Shown here one piece after another: positions 24,524 to 33,242 of a stretch of 64,000 nt of DNA. The position numbers and the translations under genes were made by a program. Each line of letters begins with the position of its first letter. Positions within the stretch are counted from its first letter, which is position 1. Source of the stretch: Pararhizobium polonicum. GTDB lineage: Bacteria; Pseudomonadota; Alphaproteobacteria; Rhizobiales; Rhizobiaceae. The stretch spans positions 1-64,000 of the forward strand of contig NZ_LGLV01000012.1 in NCBI RefSeq assembly GCF_001687365.1, written 5' to 3'. Under the pieces are notes generated by a model. The model saw only the letters and a list, made by a program, of their open reading frames with translations, did not search any database and had not been told where the DNA came from.

Positions 24524-25582
24524 TCAATCGGCCAGCACATGTGCCGTGCCGTGGACGCTGATATTCACCAGATCGCCGGGCTCGGGGATCTCGGAGCCGA
24601 CGCATTTGATCGACAGGAAATCCGGCATCGCCCGGTCGCTGCGGTCGATCCGGACGAGAACCATGCAGTTGCCGCCGCCGAACTCCACGTCATCGACACG
24701 GCCGACCGCGCCCTCGGGCCTGGTCCCGGCAGCGGCCGTGGTCAGACGCAGCTGTTCCGGACGCAGCATGATCGTCGCCTGCCCCGCCTTCAGGCCCCGC
24801 TCGACCGTCAGCTGGCCCAGCGCGCAGGTTGCCCGATCCGCCGTGATATGGGCGTCCAGCAGGATGGCCTCTCCAAGGAAGGCCGCGGTTTCCCGGTCGT
24901 GCGGTTTTTTATAGAGCACACGGGGCGGCCCGAACTGCACCAGCCGGCCCTGCCGCAGCACCGCCACCTGATCGGCAAAGGACAGCGCTTCGGCCTGATC
25001 GTGCGTCACCAGGATCGCGGTCGTGCCCGAGGCGCGCAGCACGCGTGCCACCGTTCGCCGCATCGTGTCGCGCAAGCCGGTGTCGAGCGCCGAAAACGGC
25101 TCGTCGAGCAGCATCAGCCGGGGCTTGAGCGCCAAGGCCCGCGCCAGCGCCACACGCTGCTGCTGGCCGCCGGAAAGCTGATGCGGGCGACGGGCGGCCA
25201 TGATGGCGTCCAGCTCGACCATCTCCATCAGCTCGGTGATCCGCTGGTCGCGGCCCGGTGCATGCTTGGCCAGTCCGAAACCGATATTGTCGGCGACGGT
25301 CAGATGCGGAAACAGCGCGCCATCCTGCGCGACAATGCCGATGCCGCGCTTGTGCGCGGGAACAAGAATGCCGTTGCCGGCCAGAGTCCGGCCATCCAGC
25401 ACCAGCGATCCGCTATCGGGCGTCTCGAAACCGGCAATGATGCGCAGCAGCGTCGTCTTGCCGGAACCGGACGGCCCGACGATCGCGGTGCGCCCACCCG
25501 CCTCGAGATTGATATCGATGGTGTCCAGGGCCACTGTCGCGCCGTAGGATTTGCTGATGGCGTCGATTGTCAGAAACGTCAT
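24524..25582 (-). CDS. fbpC: Ferric iron ABC transporter ATP-binding protein
   Basis: A 352-residue ATPase. Walker A is [12 protein letters not shown], the signature [17 protein letters not shown], and Walker [13 protein letters not shown]; the last ~110 residues form a TOBE-like regulatory domain. It fits the FbpC/iron and thiamine importer group. The start is ATG 25582, overlapping the permease stop (ATGA). The same frame stays open up to 27235, but that part is a shadow of the permease gene. It is the last gene of the fbpABC operon. Confidence 0.92.
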   Translation of the reverse strand: MTFLTIDAISKSYGATVALDTIDINLEAGGRTAIVGPSGSGKTTLLRIIAGFETPDSGSLVLDGRTLAGNGILVPAHKRGIGIVAQDGALFPHLTVADNIGFGLAKHAPGRDQRITELMEMVELDAIMAARRPHQLSGGQQQRVALARALALKPRLMLLDEPFSALDTGLRDTMRRTVARVLRASGTTAILVTHDQAEALSFADQVAVLRQGRLVQFGPPRVLYKKPHDRETAAFLGEAILLDAHITADRATCALGQLTVERGLKAGQATIMLRPEQLRLTTAAAGTRPEGAVGRVDDVEFGGGNCMVLVRIDRSDRAMPDFLSIKCVGSEIPEPGDLVNISVHGTAHVLAD

Positions 25583-27198
25583 TGTCCGGTTGCCCGTCTG
25601 GATTGCGCGTAAAGAAGGAAGGTGAGCGGCAGCGACAGAAGCACCATCATCACCGCATAGGGAGCCGCCGCGACATAGTCGATCTCGCTGGTGAGCGACC
25701 AGAATTTGGTGGCCAGCGTCTCGACGCCGGTCGGCGACAGCATCAGGGTCGCCGTCAGTTCGTTGGTGATGCCCAGCGCCACCAGCGCCGTGCTGGCCGC
25801 CACACCGGGTGCCGCCAGCCGCATCGTCGTCTGGCGAACCGCCTGGAACGGTGTGCGCCCCAGCGCCATCGCGGCGCGCTCTAGCTCGACCGGGGCCTGC
25901 GCGATGCTGGTGCGCAGCCCGACCATGGCGCGCGGCAGAAACAGCATGATGTAGGCGAGGAACAGCGTCGCAAAGGTCTGGTAGAGCGGCAGCACCAGCC
26001 GCACCGTGATCGTCACCAGCGCCAGCGCCACCACCACGCCGGGCAGCGAGCCGACATAATAGTGGCAGGCTTCGAATATCCGTTGCAGGCGGCCGGGCGC
26101 GCGCACCGACAGCCAGGCCATCGGGGCTGCCGCGATCGTCGCCAGCACGCCGCCGGCAACCGCCAGGACGAGCGTCTGGCCGAAGGCGCTGCCGACGAGA
26201 TCGATCCGCCAGATTTCGGCGCCGCCGATATAGAGCCAGCGCGTCAGGGTGACGAACGGCACGCCGATGGCGAGCGCCACCGTTGCGATATTCAGGGCAA
26301 GCGCCGGAACCAGCATCCGGCCGAGCAGCAGCCGGGCCGCCGGGCGCGCGGCGCCGGAGCCGACCCGAGCATAGCGCTCGCCGCCACGCAGCAGCGCCTC
26401 GATCGCCAGAAGCAGCAGACAGCAGCTGACCAGCACGCCAGCCAGCATATTGGCCGCCGGGCCGTTGAAGGCCGACTGGAACTGATCGACGATCGCGGTC
26501 GAGAACGTGTCGAAGCGGATCATTACGTAGAGGCCGTATTCGGCCAGAAGATGCAGGCCCACCAGCAGCGAGCCGCCGCAGATCGCCAGCCGCAACTGCG
26601 GCAGGACGGCGCGAAAGAACACCTGCCAGGGATTGAGGCCGAGCGAGGCGGCCGCATCCTCGATCGCCGGATCGAGACGCCGCAGCTGCGCTGCCACCGG
26701 CAGATAGAGAAACGGAAAATAGGCAAGAACCGAAACCAGCACACCGCCGGTCAGCCCATGCAGCCCGGGAAACAGGCTGATCCAGGCATAGCTGTGGACA
26801 AAGGCCGGAACAGCAAGCGGCGCCACCGCCAGCCAGGCCCACAGACGCGCGCCGGGCAGATCGGTCCGCTCGGTCAGCCAGGCAAGGGCCACCGAAAGCA
26901 CGATCGTCAGCGGAATGGTGCACAGCTCGAGAAGCGCCGTATTGATCAGCAACTCGCCGACACGGCCCCGGAAAATCAGCTTCGACGCCGTTTCCCAGCC
27001 GGTCTGGACGGTGATCCAGGCAATGAAGCCGAGCGGCACGAGACTGATGAGCGACACGAACGCCGCCACGATCGTGACCCAGAGGTAGGGAACCCGAGAA
27101 CGGCCTCTGGCGGCAGTCACCAACCGCCGCAGGGCGGAGTGGGATTCGGCATGAAACGCGGTGGCGCTCAAAATCTCTGCTTTCAAACCCAAAAACAC
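25579..27198 (-). CDS. fbpB: Ferric iron ABC transporter permease (fused double domain)
   Basis: A 539-residue membrane protein with two permease domains in one chain, as in FbpB/SfuB. Each half has an EAA-type loop: [22 protein letters not shown] in the first and [19 protein letters not shown] in the second. About twelve helices are predicted. The start shown is GTG 27198; a TTG ten codons later (before SATAFHAES) is an alternative. It lies 96 bases downstream of the binding protein and overlaps the ATPase gene by four. Confidence 0.9.
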   Translation of the reverse strand: MFLGLKAEILSATAFHAESHSALRRLVTAARGRSRVPYLWVTIVAAFVSLISLVPLGFIAWITVQTGWETASKLIFRGRVGELLINTALLELCTIPLTIVLSVALAWLTERTDLPGARLWAWLAVAPLAVPAFVHSYAWISLFPGLHGLTGGVLVSVLAYFPFLYLPVAAQLRRLDPAIEDAAASLGLNPWQVFFRAVLPQLRLAICGGSLLVGLHLLAEYGLYVMIRFDTFSTAIVDQFQSAFNGPAANMLAGVLVSCCLLLLAIEALLRGGERYARVGSGAARPAARLLLGRMLVPALALNIATVALAIGVPFVTLTRWLYIGGAEIWRIDLVGSAFGQTLVLAVAGGVLATIAAAPMAWLSVRAPGRLQRIFEACHYYVGSLPGVVVALALVTITVRLVLPLYQTFATLFLAYIMLFLPRAMVGLRTSIAQAPVELERAAMALGRTPFQAVRQTTMRLAAPGVAASTALVALGITNELTATLMLSPTGVETLATKFWSLTSEIDYVAAAPYAVMMVLLSLPLTFLLYAQSRRATGQ

Positions 27199-27294
27199 GC
27201 GCAGCAGCCCCTTGCGGAGCCGCTGCGAATGTCACCGATAATCCGGATGACGATGCTGAAGCGGAGCGTTCCGTTCAGGTTTAGGCCCTGCCTA

Positions 27295-28314
27295 TCACAG
27301 CAGACCGGCTGCCGTCATCAGGTCTGTGACTTTTGCGCTGTTGAGCGTTGCCGGATCGACCTTCGGATATTGCAGATCGGAAAGGGCCGGAAGGGCCGCA
27401 TTCGACGCTTCGCCGTTGCCGACGGCATATTCGAACGACGTGCCGTCACGCAGGACGGCCTGACCGCCCTTGCCGGTGAGCCAGGCGAGGAACTTCTGGG
27501 CATTGTCCTTGTGCTGGCTGGAGGCAAGCACGCCACCGCCGGAAATGCTGACGAAGGCGCCCGGATCCTCGTTCTTGAAGAAATGCAGGGCGACATTGTT
27601 GCTGTTCTCGCCGGTCTTCGCCTGATCGCCGTAATAGTAGTAGTTGTAGATCACGGCACCTTCGACTTCGCCGGCATTGACGGCCTTCATCGCCGTCGAG
27701 TTGCCCTTGTAGGCGGTGAAGTTTTCCTTCATCGATTTCAGCCAGGAGGCCGTCACGTCTTCGCCCTTCAGCGACAGCAGCGCGCTGACGATCGCCTGGA
27801 AGTCGGCGCCGGACGGCGAGGCTGCCCAGCGGCCCTTCCAGCTCGGATCGGCCAGATCGAGCAGCGACTTCGGCAGCTTGTCTTCACTCAGCTTGGTCTT
27901 GTCATAGGCAAACACCGTGGAACGGGCGGCAACGCCGATCCAGTGGCCGTTCGACGGACGGAAATTCTCGGGCACCTGCGCCAGCGTGTCGGCGGCAATC
28001 GGCTCGAACAGGCCGGCGGCGTCGACCAGCGACATGGCCGGCGAATTTTCCGTCAGGAACACGTCGGCCGGCGATGCGGCCCCTTCCTGAACGATCTGGT
28101 TGGCGAATTCCATGTCGCTGCCCTTGCGCAACGTCACCTTGATGCCGGTTTCCTTGGTAAAGGCTTCGGCCCAGGCAACGCCGAGGCTTTCGTGCTGGGC
28201 GTTGTAGACGACAATGCCGATGTCCTCCTGCGCCAGGGCCACGGTCGCACCCGTGCTGGCGAAAAGGGCCGCGAGCGCCAAAACGCCTGCTGAACCTGAG
28301 AAGGAAATTTTCAT
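27295..28314 (-). CDS. fbpA: Ferric iron ABC transporter substrate-binding protein
   Basis: A 339-residue periplasmic binding protein. The signal peptide ends near TVALAQ. The mature part begins DIGIVVYNAQHESLGVAW, and VIYNYYYYGDQ has the cluster of Tyr used to bind Fe(III) in FbpA-type proteins; FVSISGGGVLASS is another family stretch. ATG 28314 has AGAGG five bases upstream; the frame is open further but into the promoter. It is the first gene of the iron-uptake operon and carries a TGA-N9-TCA operator in its promoter. Confidence 0.92.
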   Translation of the reverse strand: MKISFSGSAGVLALAALFASTGATVALAQEDIGIVVYNAQHESLGVAWAEAFTKETGIKVTLRKGSDMEFANQIVQEGAASPADVFLTENSPAMSLVDAAGLFEPIAADTLAQVPENFRPSNGHWIGVAARSTVFAYDKTKLSEDKLPKSLLDLADPSWKGRWAASPSGADFQAIVSALLSLKGEDVTASWLKSMKENFTAYKGNSTAMKAVNAGEVEGAVIYNYYYYGDQAKTGENSNNVALHFFKNEDPGAFVSISGGGVLASSQHKDNAQKFLAWLTGKGGQAVLRDGTSFEYAVGNGEASNAALPALSDLQYPKVDPATLNSAKVTDLMTAAGLL

Positions 28315-28373
28315 GGAAACCTCTCTAAAGTTTTCTGCGGACCATCCTGTCCGGCGGCTCCGGTATATAATCA

Positions 28374-28388
28374 TGATCCTATTCGTCA
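28374..28388. promoter_or_regulatory. Iron-responsive operator (RirA-type IRO) at the fbpABC promoter
   Basis: TGA-nine bases-TCA, an exact match on both strands to the iron-responsive operator bound by RirA in Rhizobium. On the minus strand it overlaps a TTGACG that would be the -35 and is followed after 16 bases by TATACC, so RirA bound here would block fbpABC transcription when iron is plentiful. It lies 60 bases before the fbpA start. Confidence 0.65.
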
Positions 28389-28477
28389 ACTTTGATTCAT
28401 GCAGGCCGGCACCGGCGCCGCTCAATTAAATGTGACTAATCAAGAGGGAATAAAATCACGGTTCGCGGTTGACGGCG

Positions 28478-28894
28478 TCAAATGCTGAGAAAATGTGAGA
28501 AAAACACCACATAAGCGACATAGCCGGCATTGGCGAGGATCACGCAGAGGCAGGCGAGCGAGCCGAGATCCTTGGCATTCTTGCCCATTTCGGAAATTTC
28601 CGGCGAAACGCGATCGACGATTTCCTCGATCGCGGTGTTCAGAGCCTCGAAAGCGATCATCAGCAGAAACAGCACGAATGCCGCGACATACTGGAAGAGG
28701 GTCGCACCGGTGATCACGAAGGCGATCATGGCGACGGCGAACCCGCCCAGTTCATGGCGAAACGCGGCCTCGCCCAGAAGGCGCTTTGCGCCACCGAAGG
28801 AGTAGGTCGCGGCCGCAAAGAAATGCCGGATACCCGTCAGCTTTTTTACCGGCTTTTCGCTGCCCATTCCCCGATAGTCCTCGTCCAGATACAT
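28478..28894 (-). CDS. dgkA: Diacylglycerol kinase DgkA
   Basis: A small inner-membrane kinase that returns diacylglycerol to phosphatidic acid. About 138 residues from ATG 28894, with three helices and the family motif [17 protein letters not shown], which holds the catalytic Glu and metal site, followed by [12 protein letters not shown]. Starts at 28867 and 28924 are also in frame; 28894 gives an N-terminus of normal length but has a weak Shine-Dalgarno, so the start is uncertain. The gene is 163 bases upstream of fbpA on the same strand, with the iron operator between them. Confidence 0.9.
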   Translation of the reverse strand: MYLDEDYRGMGSEKPVKKLTGIRHFFAAATYSFGGAKRLLGEAAFRHELGGFAVAMIAFVITGATLFQYVAAFVLFLLMIAFEALNTAIEEIVDRVSPEISEMGKNAKDLGSLACLCVILANAGYVAYVVFFSHFLSI

Positions 28895-29132
28895 GCTTGC
28901 TTCGCGCTCCACAAAAAGTTGCATGGAACACGCGATACTGACATCAGCCTGAATGCGCCGTGAACACGGGCGATACACGCCGCGACCGCCAGAAAAGATC
29001 GCCGCATCCGAATATGGGGAAAGCCCTGGGCTATCAAGCCCCAACACGGCTTTCCAGGCCGGCAAGGCTTACAATTAACGGTAGCGGCGGATCAATCGTC
29101 CGCCGGCCGGTGCCATGACCTGCAGGCGACGG

Positions 29133-30149
29133 TCAGCTCTTGTTGCTGACGCCGGCCTGCGCAAAGGTGGCCATGCCCGAATGGCAGGCGGCGGCGGCCT
29201 TGACGATACCGGCGGCAAGGGCAGCCCCCGTGCCCTCGCCCAGCCGCATGCCGAGCGCCAGAAGCGGCGTCTTGCCGAGCATTTCGATCGCCCGCATATG
29301 GCCGGGCTCCGCCGAAACATGGCCGATCAGGCAATGGTCGAGCGCTGCCGGATTGGCGGCCTTCAGGATGGCGGCGGCGGTCGTTGCGACATAACCGTCG
29401 ATGATGACGGGAATTTTCTGCATGCGGGCGGCCAGGATCGCACCGGCCATGGCGGCGATCTCGCGGCCGCCGAGACGGCGCAGCACTTCGAGCGGATCGG
29501 ACAGATGATCGGCATGCAGCGCCACCGCCTTTTCGACGGCGGCGATCTTGCGGGCCAGCACCTCGCCCTGCGCTCCGGTGCCGGGGCCAACCCAGTCCTC
29601 GGCGGTGCCGCCATACAGCGCCAGATTGATGGCGGCCGCGATCGTCGTGTTGCCGATGCCCATTTCGCCGATGCACAACAGGTCGGTGCCGCCGGCGACC
29701 GCTTCCATGCCGAAAGCCATGGTGGCGGCGCAGTCGCGCTCGGAAAGGGCCGCTTCTTCGGTAATGTCGCCCGTCGGATATTCCAGCGCCAGATCGAACA
29801 CCTTCAGCCCGAGATCATGGCTGACGCAGATCTGGTTGATGGCAGCGCCGCCGGCGGCGAAATTCTCGACCATCTGCGCCGTCACCGATGGCGGAAACGG
29901 CGTCACGCCCTGCCTGGTCACGCCATGATTGCCGGCAAAGATCGCCACGAGCGGCCGGTTGACGGCCGGCGCCCTGCCCGTCCAGGCGGCAAGCCAGAAG
30001 GCGATTTCTTCCAGCCGGCCCAGCGCGCCCGGCGGCTTGGTCAGTTGCGCGTCACGCTCGCGCGCCGCCACCAGCGCCGCGCTGTCGGGGCCCGGAAGGT
30101 TGCGCAGCAACTCGCGGAAATCATCGAACGGCAGGCCGCTGGCACTCAT
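29133..30149 (-). CDS. cobT: Nicotinate-nucleotide:dimethylbenzimidazole phosphoribosyltransferase
   Basis: A 338-residue cytoplasmic enzyme that activates the lower ligand of vitamin B12 as alpha-ribazole phosphate (CobU in the Pseudomonas denitrificans naming). LTKPPGALGRLEE near residue 36 and IFAGNHGVTRQGVTPFP near 69 are the family's N-terminal signatures; GEMGIGNTT is the substrate loop; the catalytic Glu near the C-terminus lies in LGMRLGEGTGAALA. It is divergent from cobS, which uses its product. Confidence 0.95.
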   Translation of the reverse strand: MSASGLPFDDFRELLRNLPGPDSAALVAARERDAQLTKPPGALGRLEEIAFWLAAWTGRAPAVNRPLVAIFAGNHGVTRQGVTPFPPSVTAQMVENFAAGGAAINQICVSHDLGLKVFDLALEYPTGDITEEAALSERDCAATMAFGMEAVAGGTDLLCIGEMGIGNTTIAAAINLALYGGTAEDWVGPGTGAQGEVLARKIAAVEKAVALHADHLSDPLEVLRRLGGREIAAMAGAILAARMQKIPVIIDGYVATTAAAILKAANPAALDHCLIGHVSAEPGHMRAIEMLGKTPLLALGMRLGEGTGAALAAGIVKAAAACHSGMATFAQAGVSNKS

Positions 30150-30310
30150 GGTCGGTATCCTCTTGTCGTCGTCTCGTCAGCAGGGTTTCGCCCCGCAAAG
30201 CTGCCCCCTCATAAAGCGCGGCGACAAATCCGGCAACGGCATTTGCACCGGTTCGTGTCGCCGTCGCATGATCAGCGGGAAAACACCGATTCGCGGGGAC
30301 GGATCGGCCC

Positions 30311-30359
30311 GGAGCATCCGGATGCGAGTGGAATCACTCGGCATCGAGCAGGATGCTCC
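30311..30359. repeat. Nested palindrome between cobT and cobS
   Basis: Outer arms GGAGCATCC (30311-30319) and GGATGCTCC (30351-30359) enclose an inner hairpin, GATGC-GAGTG (30321-30330) with CACTC-G-GCATC (30335-30345) and a GAAT loop. This is a stable cruciform-like element resembling extragenic palindromes scattered through rhizobial genomes. It is not a recognisable cobalamin riboswitch. Confidence 0.55.
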
Positions 30360-30377
30360 AAAATCAAAGATCGGAGC

Positions 30378-30401
30378 GTTTTCCCGCCTTCGCGGGAAAA
30401 C
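30378..30401. promoter_or_regulatory. Perfect hairpin just before the cobS ribosome-binding site
   Basis: GTTTTCCCGC-CTTC-GCGGGAAAAC, ten perfect pairs and a four-base loop, ends one base before the G-rich Shine-Dalgarno (30403-30408) of cobS. It may block ribosomes or bind a protein. There is no T run on either strand, so it is not a terminator. Confidence 0.45.
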
Positions 30402-30416
30402 CGGGGGGAAACCAAT

Positions 30417-31205
30417 ATGTTCGATATCCGCGATTTCATCGACGATGTGGCGCGCTCGGTGGCGTTCCTCAGCCGTATCCACATGCCGCAGCGCCATTTC
30501 GCCGGTTTCGACGGCCGCCTCAGCCGCGCCGTGCGCGCCTTTCCGCTGGCCGGGCTGCTGATCGCGCTGCCGGCGGCCGCCATCGTGTCGATCTTCAGCG
30601 CCATTCAGGTGTCGCCGCTGTTCACCGCCTTCGTTGCCGTGGCGATCCAGGCGCTGATCACCGGCGCCCTGCACGAGGACGGCCTCAGCGACACCGCCGA
30701 CGGCCTTGGCGGCGGCAAGACCAAGGAACGCGCGCTGATCATCATGAAGGACAGCCGCATCGGCTCCTACGGCGCCGTCGCCCTCATCCTGTCCTTTGGT
30801 CTCAGGGTCTCCGCACTTGCCGCCGTGCTGCCGCTGGTGTCGCCCAGCGGTGCCGGACTTCTGGTGCTGGCCGCAGCCGCGCTCAGCCGCGCCGCCATGG
30901 TCTGGCACTGGTCGAAACTGCCGCCGGCCCGCCAGGACGGCGTTGCCGCTTCAGCCGGAGAGCCGCAGGCCGCCGCCGTTACCTTTGCGCTCGTTCTCGG
31001 CGTCGCCTCCGCCGCTCTCCTGCTGCTGCTGTCCGGTGCCCCGCTGCTTGCCTGCGTGCTGGCCATCGCCGCCTTTGTGGCCACCGTGCCAGCCTTCAGC
31101 CAAATCGTCGACGGCAAGATCGGTGGCCACACGGGCGACACAATCGGAGCGACACAACAATTGACCGAAATCGCCGTTTTCGCCGCCCTTGCGCTGGCGA
31201 TCTGA
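30417..31205 (+). CDS. cobS: Adenosylcobinamide-GDP ribazoletransferase CobS (CobV)
   Basis: A 262-residue inner-membrane enzyme that joins adenosylcobinamide-GDP to alpha-ribazole in the last step of cobalamin synthesis. The metal-binding motif HEDGLSDTADGLGGG lies near residue 83 and KDSRIGSYG near 111; the rest is helix-rich with about six membrane spans, ending in FSQIVDGKIGGHTGDTIGA. ATG 30417 has a G run nine bases upstream. It lies opposite cobT and is followed by the DUF1289 gene. Confidence 0.93.
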   Translation: MFDIRDFIDDVARSVAFLSRIHMPQRHFAGFDGRLSRAVRAFPLAGLLIALPAAAIVSIFSAIQVSPLFTAFVAVAIQALITGALHEDGLSDTADGLGGGKTKERALIIMKDSRIGSYGAVALILSFGLRVSALAAVLPLVSPSGAGLLVLAAAALSRAAMVWHWSKLPPARQDGVAASAGEPQAAAVTFALVLGVASAALLLLLSGAPLLACVLAIAAFVATVPAFSQIVDGKIGGHTGDTIGATQQLTEIAVFAALALAI

Positions 31206-31252
31206 AACGACGATATAGTTTGGAACGTTCTTTATCCGGACATCGTACCTTC

Positions 31253-31477
31253 ATGGAATCGCCTTGCATTCTCGTCTGTTCGATCGACATGAAAACCGGA
31301 TACTGCTTCGGTTGCGGACGCACGCGTGACGAGATCGGCGCCTGGACGCTCTACACATCCGATGAGCGCCGCGACATCATGAACAGCCTGCCTGCCCGGA
31401 TGGAAACCATGGAACGCAAGCCGCGGCGCGAAACACGCCGGACCCGCATGGCCCGCGAAAGGGTGAGCGGCGCATGA
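31253..31477 (+). CDS. DUF1289 family small zinc-type protein
   Basis: A 74-residue protein with the pattern CILVC-SIDMKTGYC-FGCGRT-RDEIGAW, the four Cys and Trp that define DUF1289; these likely bind a metal. The rest is a basic tail. Function is unknown. ATG 31253 lies 47 bases after cobS. Its stop overlaps the start of the protease gene (ATGA), so the two are coupled. Confidence 0.85.
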   Translation: MESPCILVCSIDMKTGYCFGCGRTRDEIGAWTLYTSDERRDIMNSLPARMETMERKPRRETRRTRMARERVSGA

Positions 31478-32175
31478 ACAGGCTGACCATTCTTCTGGGC
31501 ATTCTTGCCATCGGCCTCGTCTTTCTCATCCTCAACCACGACAGCGGCCGCACGCTCGGCCTCGTCAACGACGATTTCGGCCGCCTTGTGACGCTCGGCG
31601 CCATCGCGGCGATGATCGGCACCGGCATCGTTCAGAGCCGGGGGCATCTCGGCCAGAGCCTGCGCCAGTTCGGCATCTGGGTGCTGATCATCCTGATCCT
31701 CGTCTCGGGCTATCTGTACCGCCGCGATCTCCAGTCTTTCGGAAACCGGCTGGCCGGCGGCCTCGTTCCCGGCCGCGCGGTCGTCTTCACCGACAATGAA
31801 GGCATGCAGGAAGTCGTGCTGCACAAGGTAGAGAACGGCCATTTCGAAACGCCGGTGACGGTCAATGGCGCAACGGTCCAGATGCTGGTCGATACCGGCG
31901 CCAGCCGGGTGGCATTGTCCTACGAGGATGCCGAAGCACTCGGCCTCAACCCCGGCGGCCTCGCCTATACCCAGACAGTCCTGACCGCCAACGGCCAGGC
32001 CCGCGCCGCCCCTGTGACGCTCGCGGAAGTCTCGATCGGCCCGATCGTCCGCAACGACATCAAGGCCATGGTGGCCGAGGAAGGCAAGCTCGACCAGAGC
32101 CTGCTCGGCATGAGCTTCCTCTCGACCCTGGATTTCCTGCAGATGCAGACGGATGAGCTGAGGCTGAGGGATTAG
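31474..32175 (+). CDS. Membrane-anchored retropepsin-like aspartic protease (TIGR02281 family)
   Basis: A 233-residue inner-membrane protein with helices at about 4-20, 40-52 and 67-84, and a C-terminal single aspartic protease domain facing the periplasm: QMLVDTGASRVALS carries the catalytic DTG and LLGMSFLSTLDF is the hydrophobic substrate-side motif of clan AA proteases. Such proteins act as dimers. Substrates are unknown. It is coupled to the DUF1289 gene, and a decayed partial copy of its 3' end lies about 0.6 kb downstream. Confidence 0.88.
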   Translation: MNRLTILLGILAIGLVFLILNHDSGRTLGLVNDDFGRLVTLGAIAAMIGTGIVQSRGHLGQSLRQFGIWVLIILILVSGYLYRRDLQSFGNRLAGGLVPGRAVVFTDNEGMQEVVLHKVENGHFETPVTVNGATVQMLVDTGASRVALSYEDAEALGLNPGGLAYTQTVLTANGQARAAPVTLAEVSIGPIVRNDIKAMVAEEGKLDQSLLGMSFLSTLDFLQMQTDELRLRD

Positions 32176-32196
32176 CAAGATCGACGGAGACCAAAC

Positions 32197-32679
32197 ATGA
32201 GCCGGTTGTTGCGATCGCTGCCTATCGTTGCTGCTGCGATGCTATCGCCTGTCAGCGCATTTGCCGAAGATCCGGTGTTCCACGGACGGTGGCAGCAGGT
32301 GGATTCGAATGCCGGCCGATGCAACACCTGCCTCATCGCCATTGTCCGGCACGGAGAGCTTCTCACCGTAACGGCAAACAACGGCTGGTCGGCCGTCATT
32401 CAGGCCGATCGCCGCGGACAAGCGCCGTTTTCGACAGGAACAGGCCAATGGCAGAACAAGGCATCCGCCGTTTATAGCAACGCCCCCTTCGAGCTCGGCT
32501 TCGCCCGCCGCGGCGAACAGCTTCACATACTGATGATGGTCAAATCCGATGACGGGACGACCAACGCGATCAGGGCGGTTTTCAGTCGGCCGGTACCCGA
32601 AATCAACAAGCGGAGAGGCCTGCCGCCGGTGTCGAGGATCGGCTTTTCAAACCTCGCGCATCCCGGCAAACCTCGTTAA
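32197..32679 (+). CDS. Exported hypothetical protein
   Basis: 160 residues. A signal peptide (LPIVAAAMLSPVSAFAED, cut near residue 24) leads to a mature part of about 136 residues with FHGRWQQVDSNAGRCNTC, including a close Cys pair, and a C-terminus rich in Pro and basic residues. I do not recognise a family. ATG 32197 has GGAG seven bases upstream. It starts 21 bases after the protease stop, so it may be in the same transcript. A fragment resembling its 3' end occurs near 33107-33140. Confidence 0.7.
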   Translation: MSRLLRSLPIVAAAMLSPVSAFAEDPVFHGRWQQVDSNAGRCNTCLIAIVRHGELLTVTANNGWSAVIQADRRGQAPFSTGTGQWQNKASAVYSNAPFELGFARRGEQLHILMMVKSDDGTTNAIRAVFSRPVPEINKRRGLPPVSRIGFSNLAHPGKPR

Positions 32680-32682
32680 CTC

Positions 32683-32840
32683 AGCAAGCGGTATCCCGAC
32701 TTGAATGTTCATGTCCGCAATTCCATAAACAACATACTGACTGAGGACGGTAAGTTCGTTCAAAGCCCGTTCGTCATGAGTTTTCTTTAACGCTGGATTT
32801 CCTGCAGATACAGGCGAACGAGTTGCAGTTGAGGGGCTAA
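32683..32840. pseudogene. Decayed fragments of neighbouring genes' 3' ends (ABC-2 permease and aspartic protease)
   Basis: On the plus strand, from about 32712 to 32840, the sequence can be read as a broken copy of the end of the aspartic protease gene: TEDGKFVQSPFVMSFL, then after a one-base deletion TLDFLQIQANELQLRG and stop, against AEEGKLDQSLLGMSFL and TLDFLQMQTDELRLRD in the intact gene. The adjoining 32683-32728 matches, by my manual alignment at about three quarters of bases, the 3' end of the ABC-2 permease gene at 35067-35125 in the same printed orientation (gene on the minus strand). Neither piece can make a working product. Confidence 0.6.
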
Positions 32841-32850
32841 TTTCGCTTTA

Positions 32851-32930
32851 TCTCCCCCCCTTGCAGGGGAGAAAGCAATTTCAGCATCTTAGCTGAAAGC
32901 TAAGTGCTAGAAATTGCAAGTGAGGGGGTA
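32851..32930 (+). repeat. ~78-bp palindromic repeat element, copy 1 (forward)
   Basis: Starts with a C-run stem (CTCCCCCCC-TTGCA-GGGGAG), continues with GCAATTTC, CATCTTAGC-TGAAA-GCTAAGTG, AAATTGC, and ends in a G-run (GTGAGGGGG). The core CTTAG..CTAAG pairs with itself, so the element folds into nested hairpins. Four more copies are in the window. Confidence 0.75.
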
Positions 32931-32951
32931 GGCATGGAGGCAAGCAAAGTT

Positions 32952-33029
32952 GCCCCCTCACCAGCAAAATTGAACACTTAGCCTGCGGCTAAGATGTTGA
33001 TTTTGCGTCCTCTCCCGCAAGGGGAGAGG
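32952..33029 (-). repeat. ~78-bp palindromic repeat element, copy 2 (inverted)
   Basis: The reverse-complement layout of copy 1: CCCCCTCACC, an A/T-rich arm with AACACTTAG-CCTGCGG-CTAAGATGTT, then CCTCTCCC-GCAA-GGGGAGAGG. Copies 1 and 2 face each other 21 bases apart, making one large inverted repeat of about 180 bases. Confidence 0.75.
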
Positions 33030-33035
33030 TAACTC

Positions 33036-33175
33036 CCGTCAATTCCGCAATCCATGTCAGCAATCCCCGCCGGCACCGCCAGAACGCCGACGATGATCGA
33101 TCAGCGGCGGAGCCCTGCCGCCCGTGTCAGGAACCAGTTCCCCCGCCTGTCATCCGCGTGTCATGTGACAATGAT
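33036..33175. pseudogene. Further decayed fragments (permease and exported-protein 3' ends)
   Basis: 33040-33097 again resembles the 3' end of the ABC-2 permease at 35070-35145, with a 17-base deletion: TCAGCAATCCC and GCCAGAA..CGATGAT are kept. On the minus strand it reads like IIVGVLAVPAG against [11 protein letters not shown] in the gene. 33107-33140 resembles the end of the exported protein gene (CCTGCCGCC-GTGTC region). Both are short and broken; nothing is coded. Confidence 0.5.
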
Positions 33176-33242
33176 GTTTCTGGATCGCAAAGCTGCTGTG
33201 GCAGATTCGCCATGACGCGGCGGTGCGAGCAAGGAACAGTGC

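Noticed and set aside
24524-27235. A single 903-codon minus-strand gene
   Set aside because: Only the last 352 codons encode the ATPase; the upstream part overlaps the FbpB permease gene in another frame and has no domain.
26062-28293. Long plus-strand frame over the iron operon
   Set aside because: Shadow of fbpA and fbpB with Arg/Gln-rich translation; no motif or start signal.
30150-30416. Cobalamin riboswitch upstream of cobS or cobT
   Set aside because: Palindromes are present but no B12-box-like sequence could be seen.
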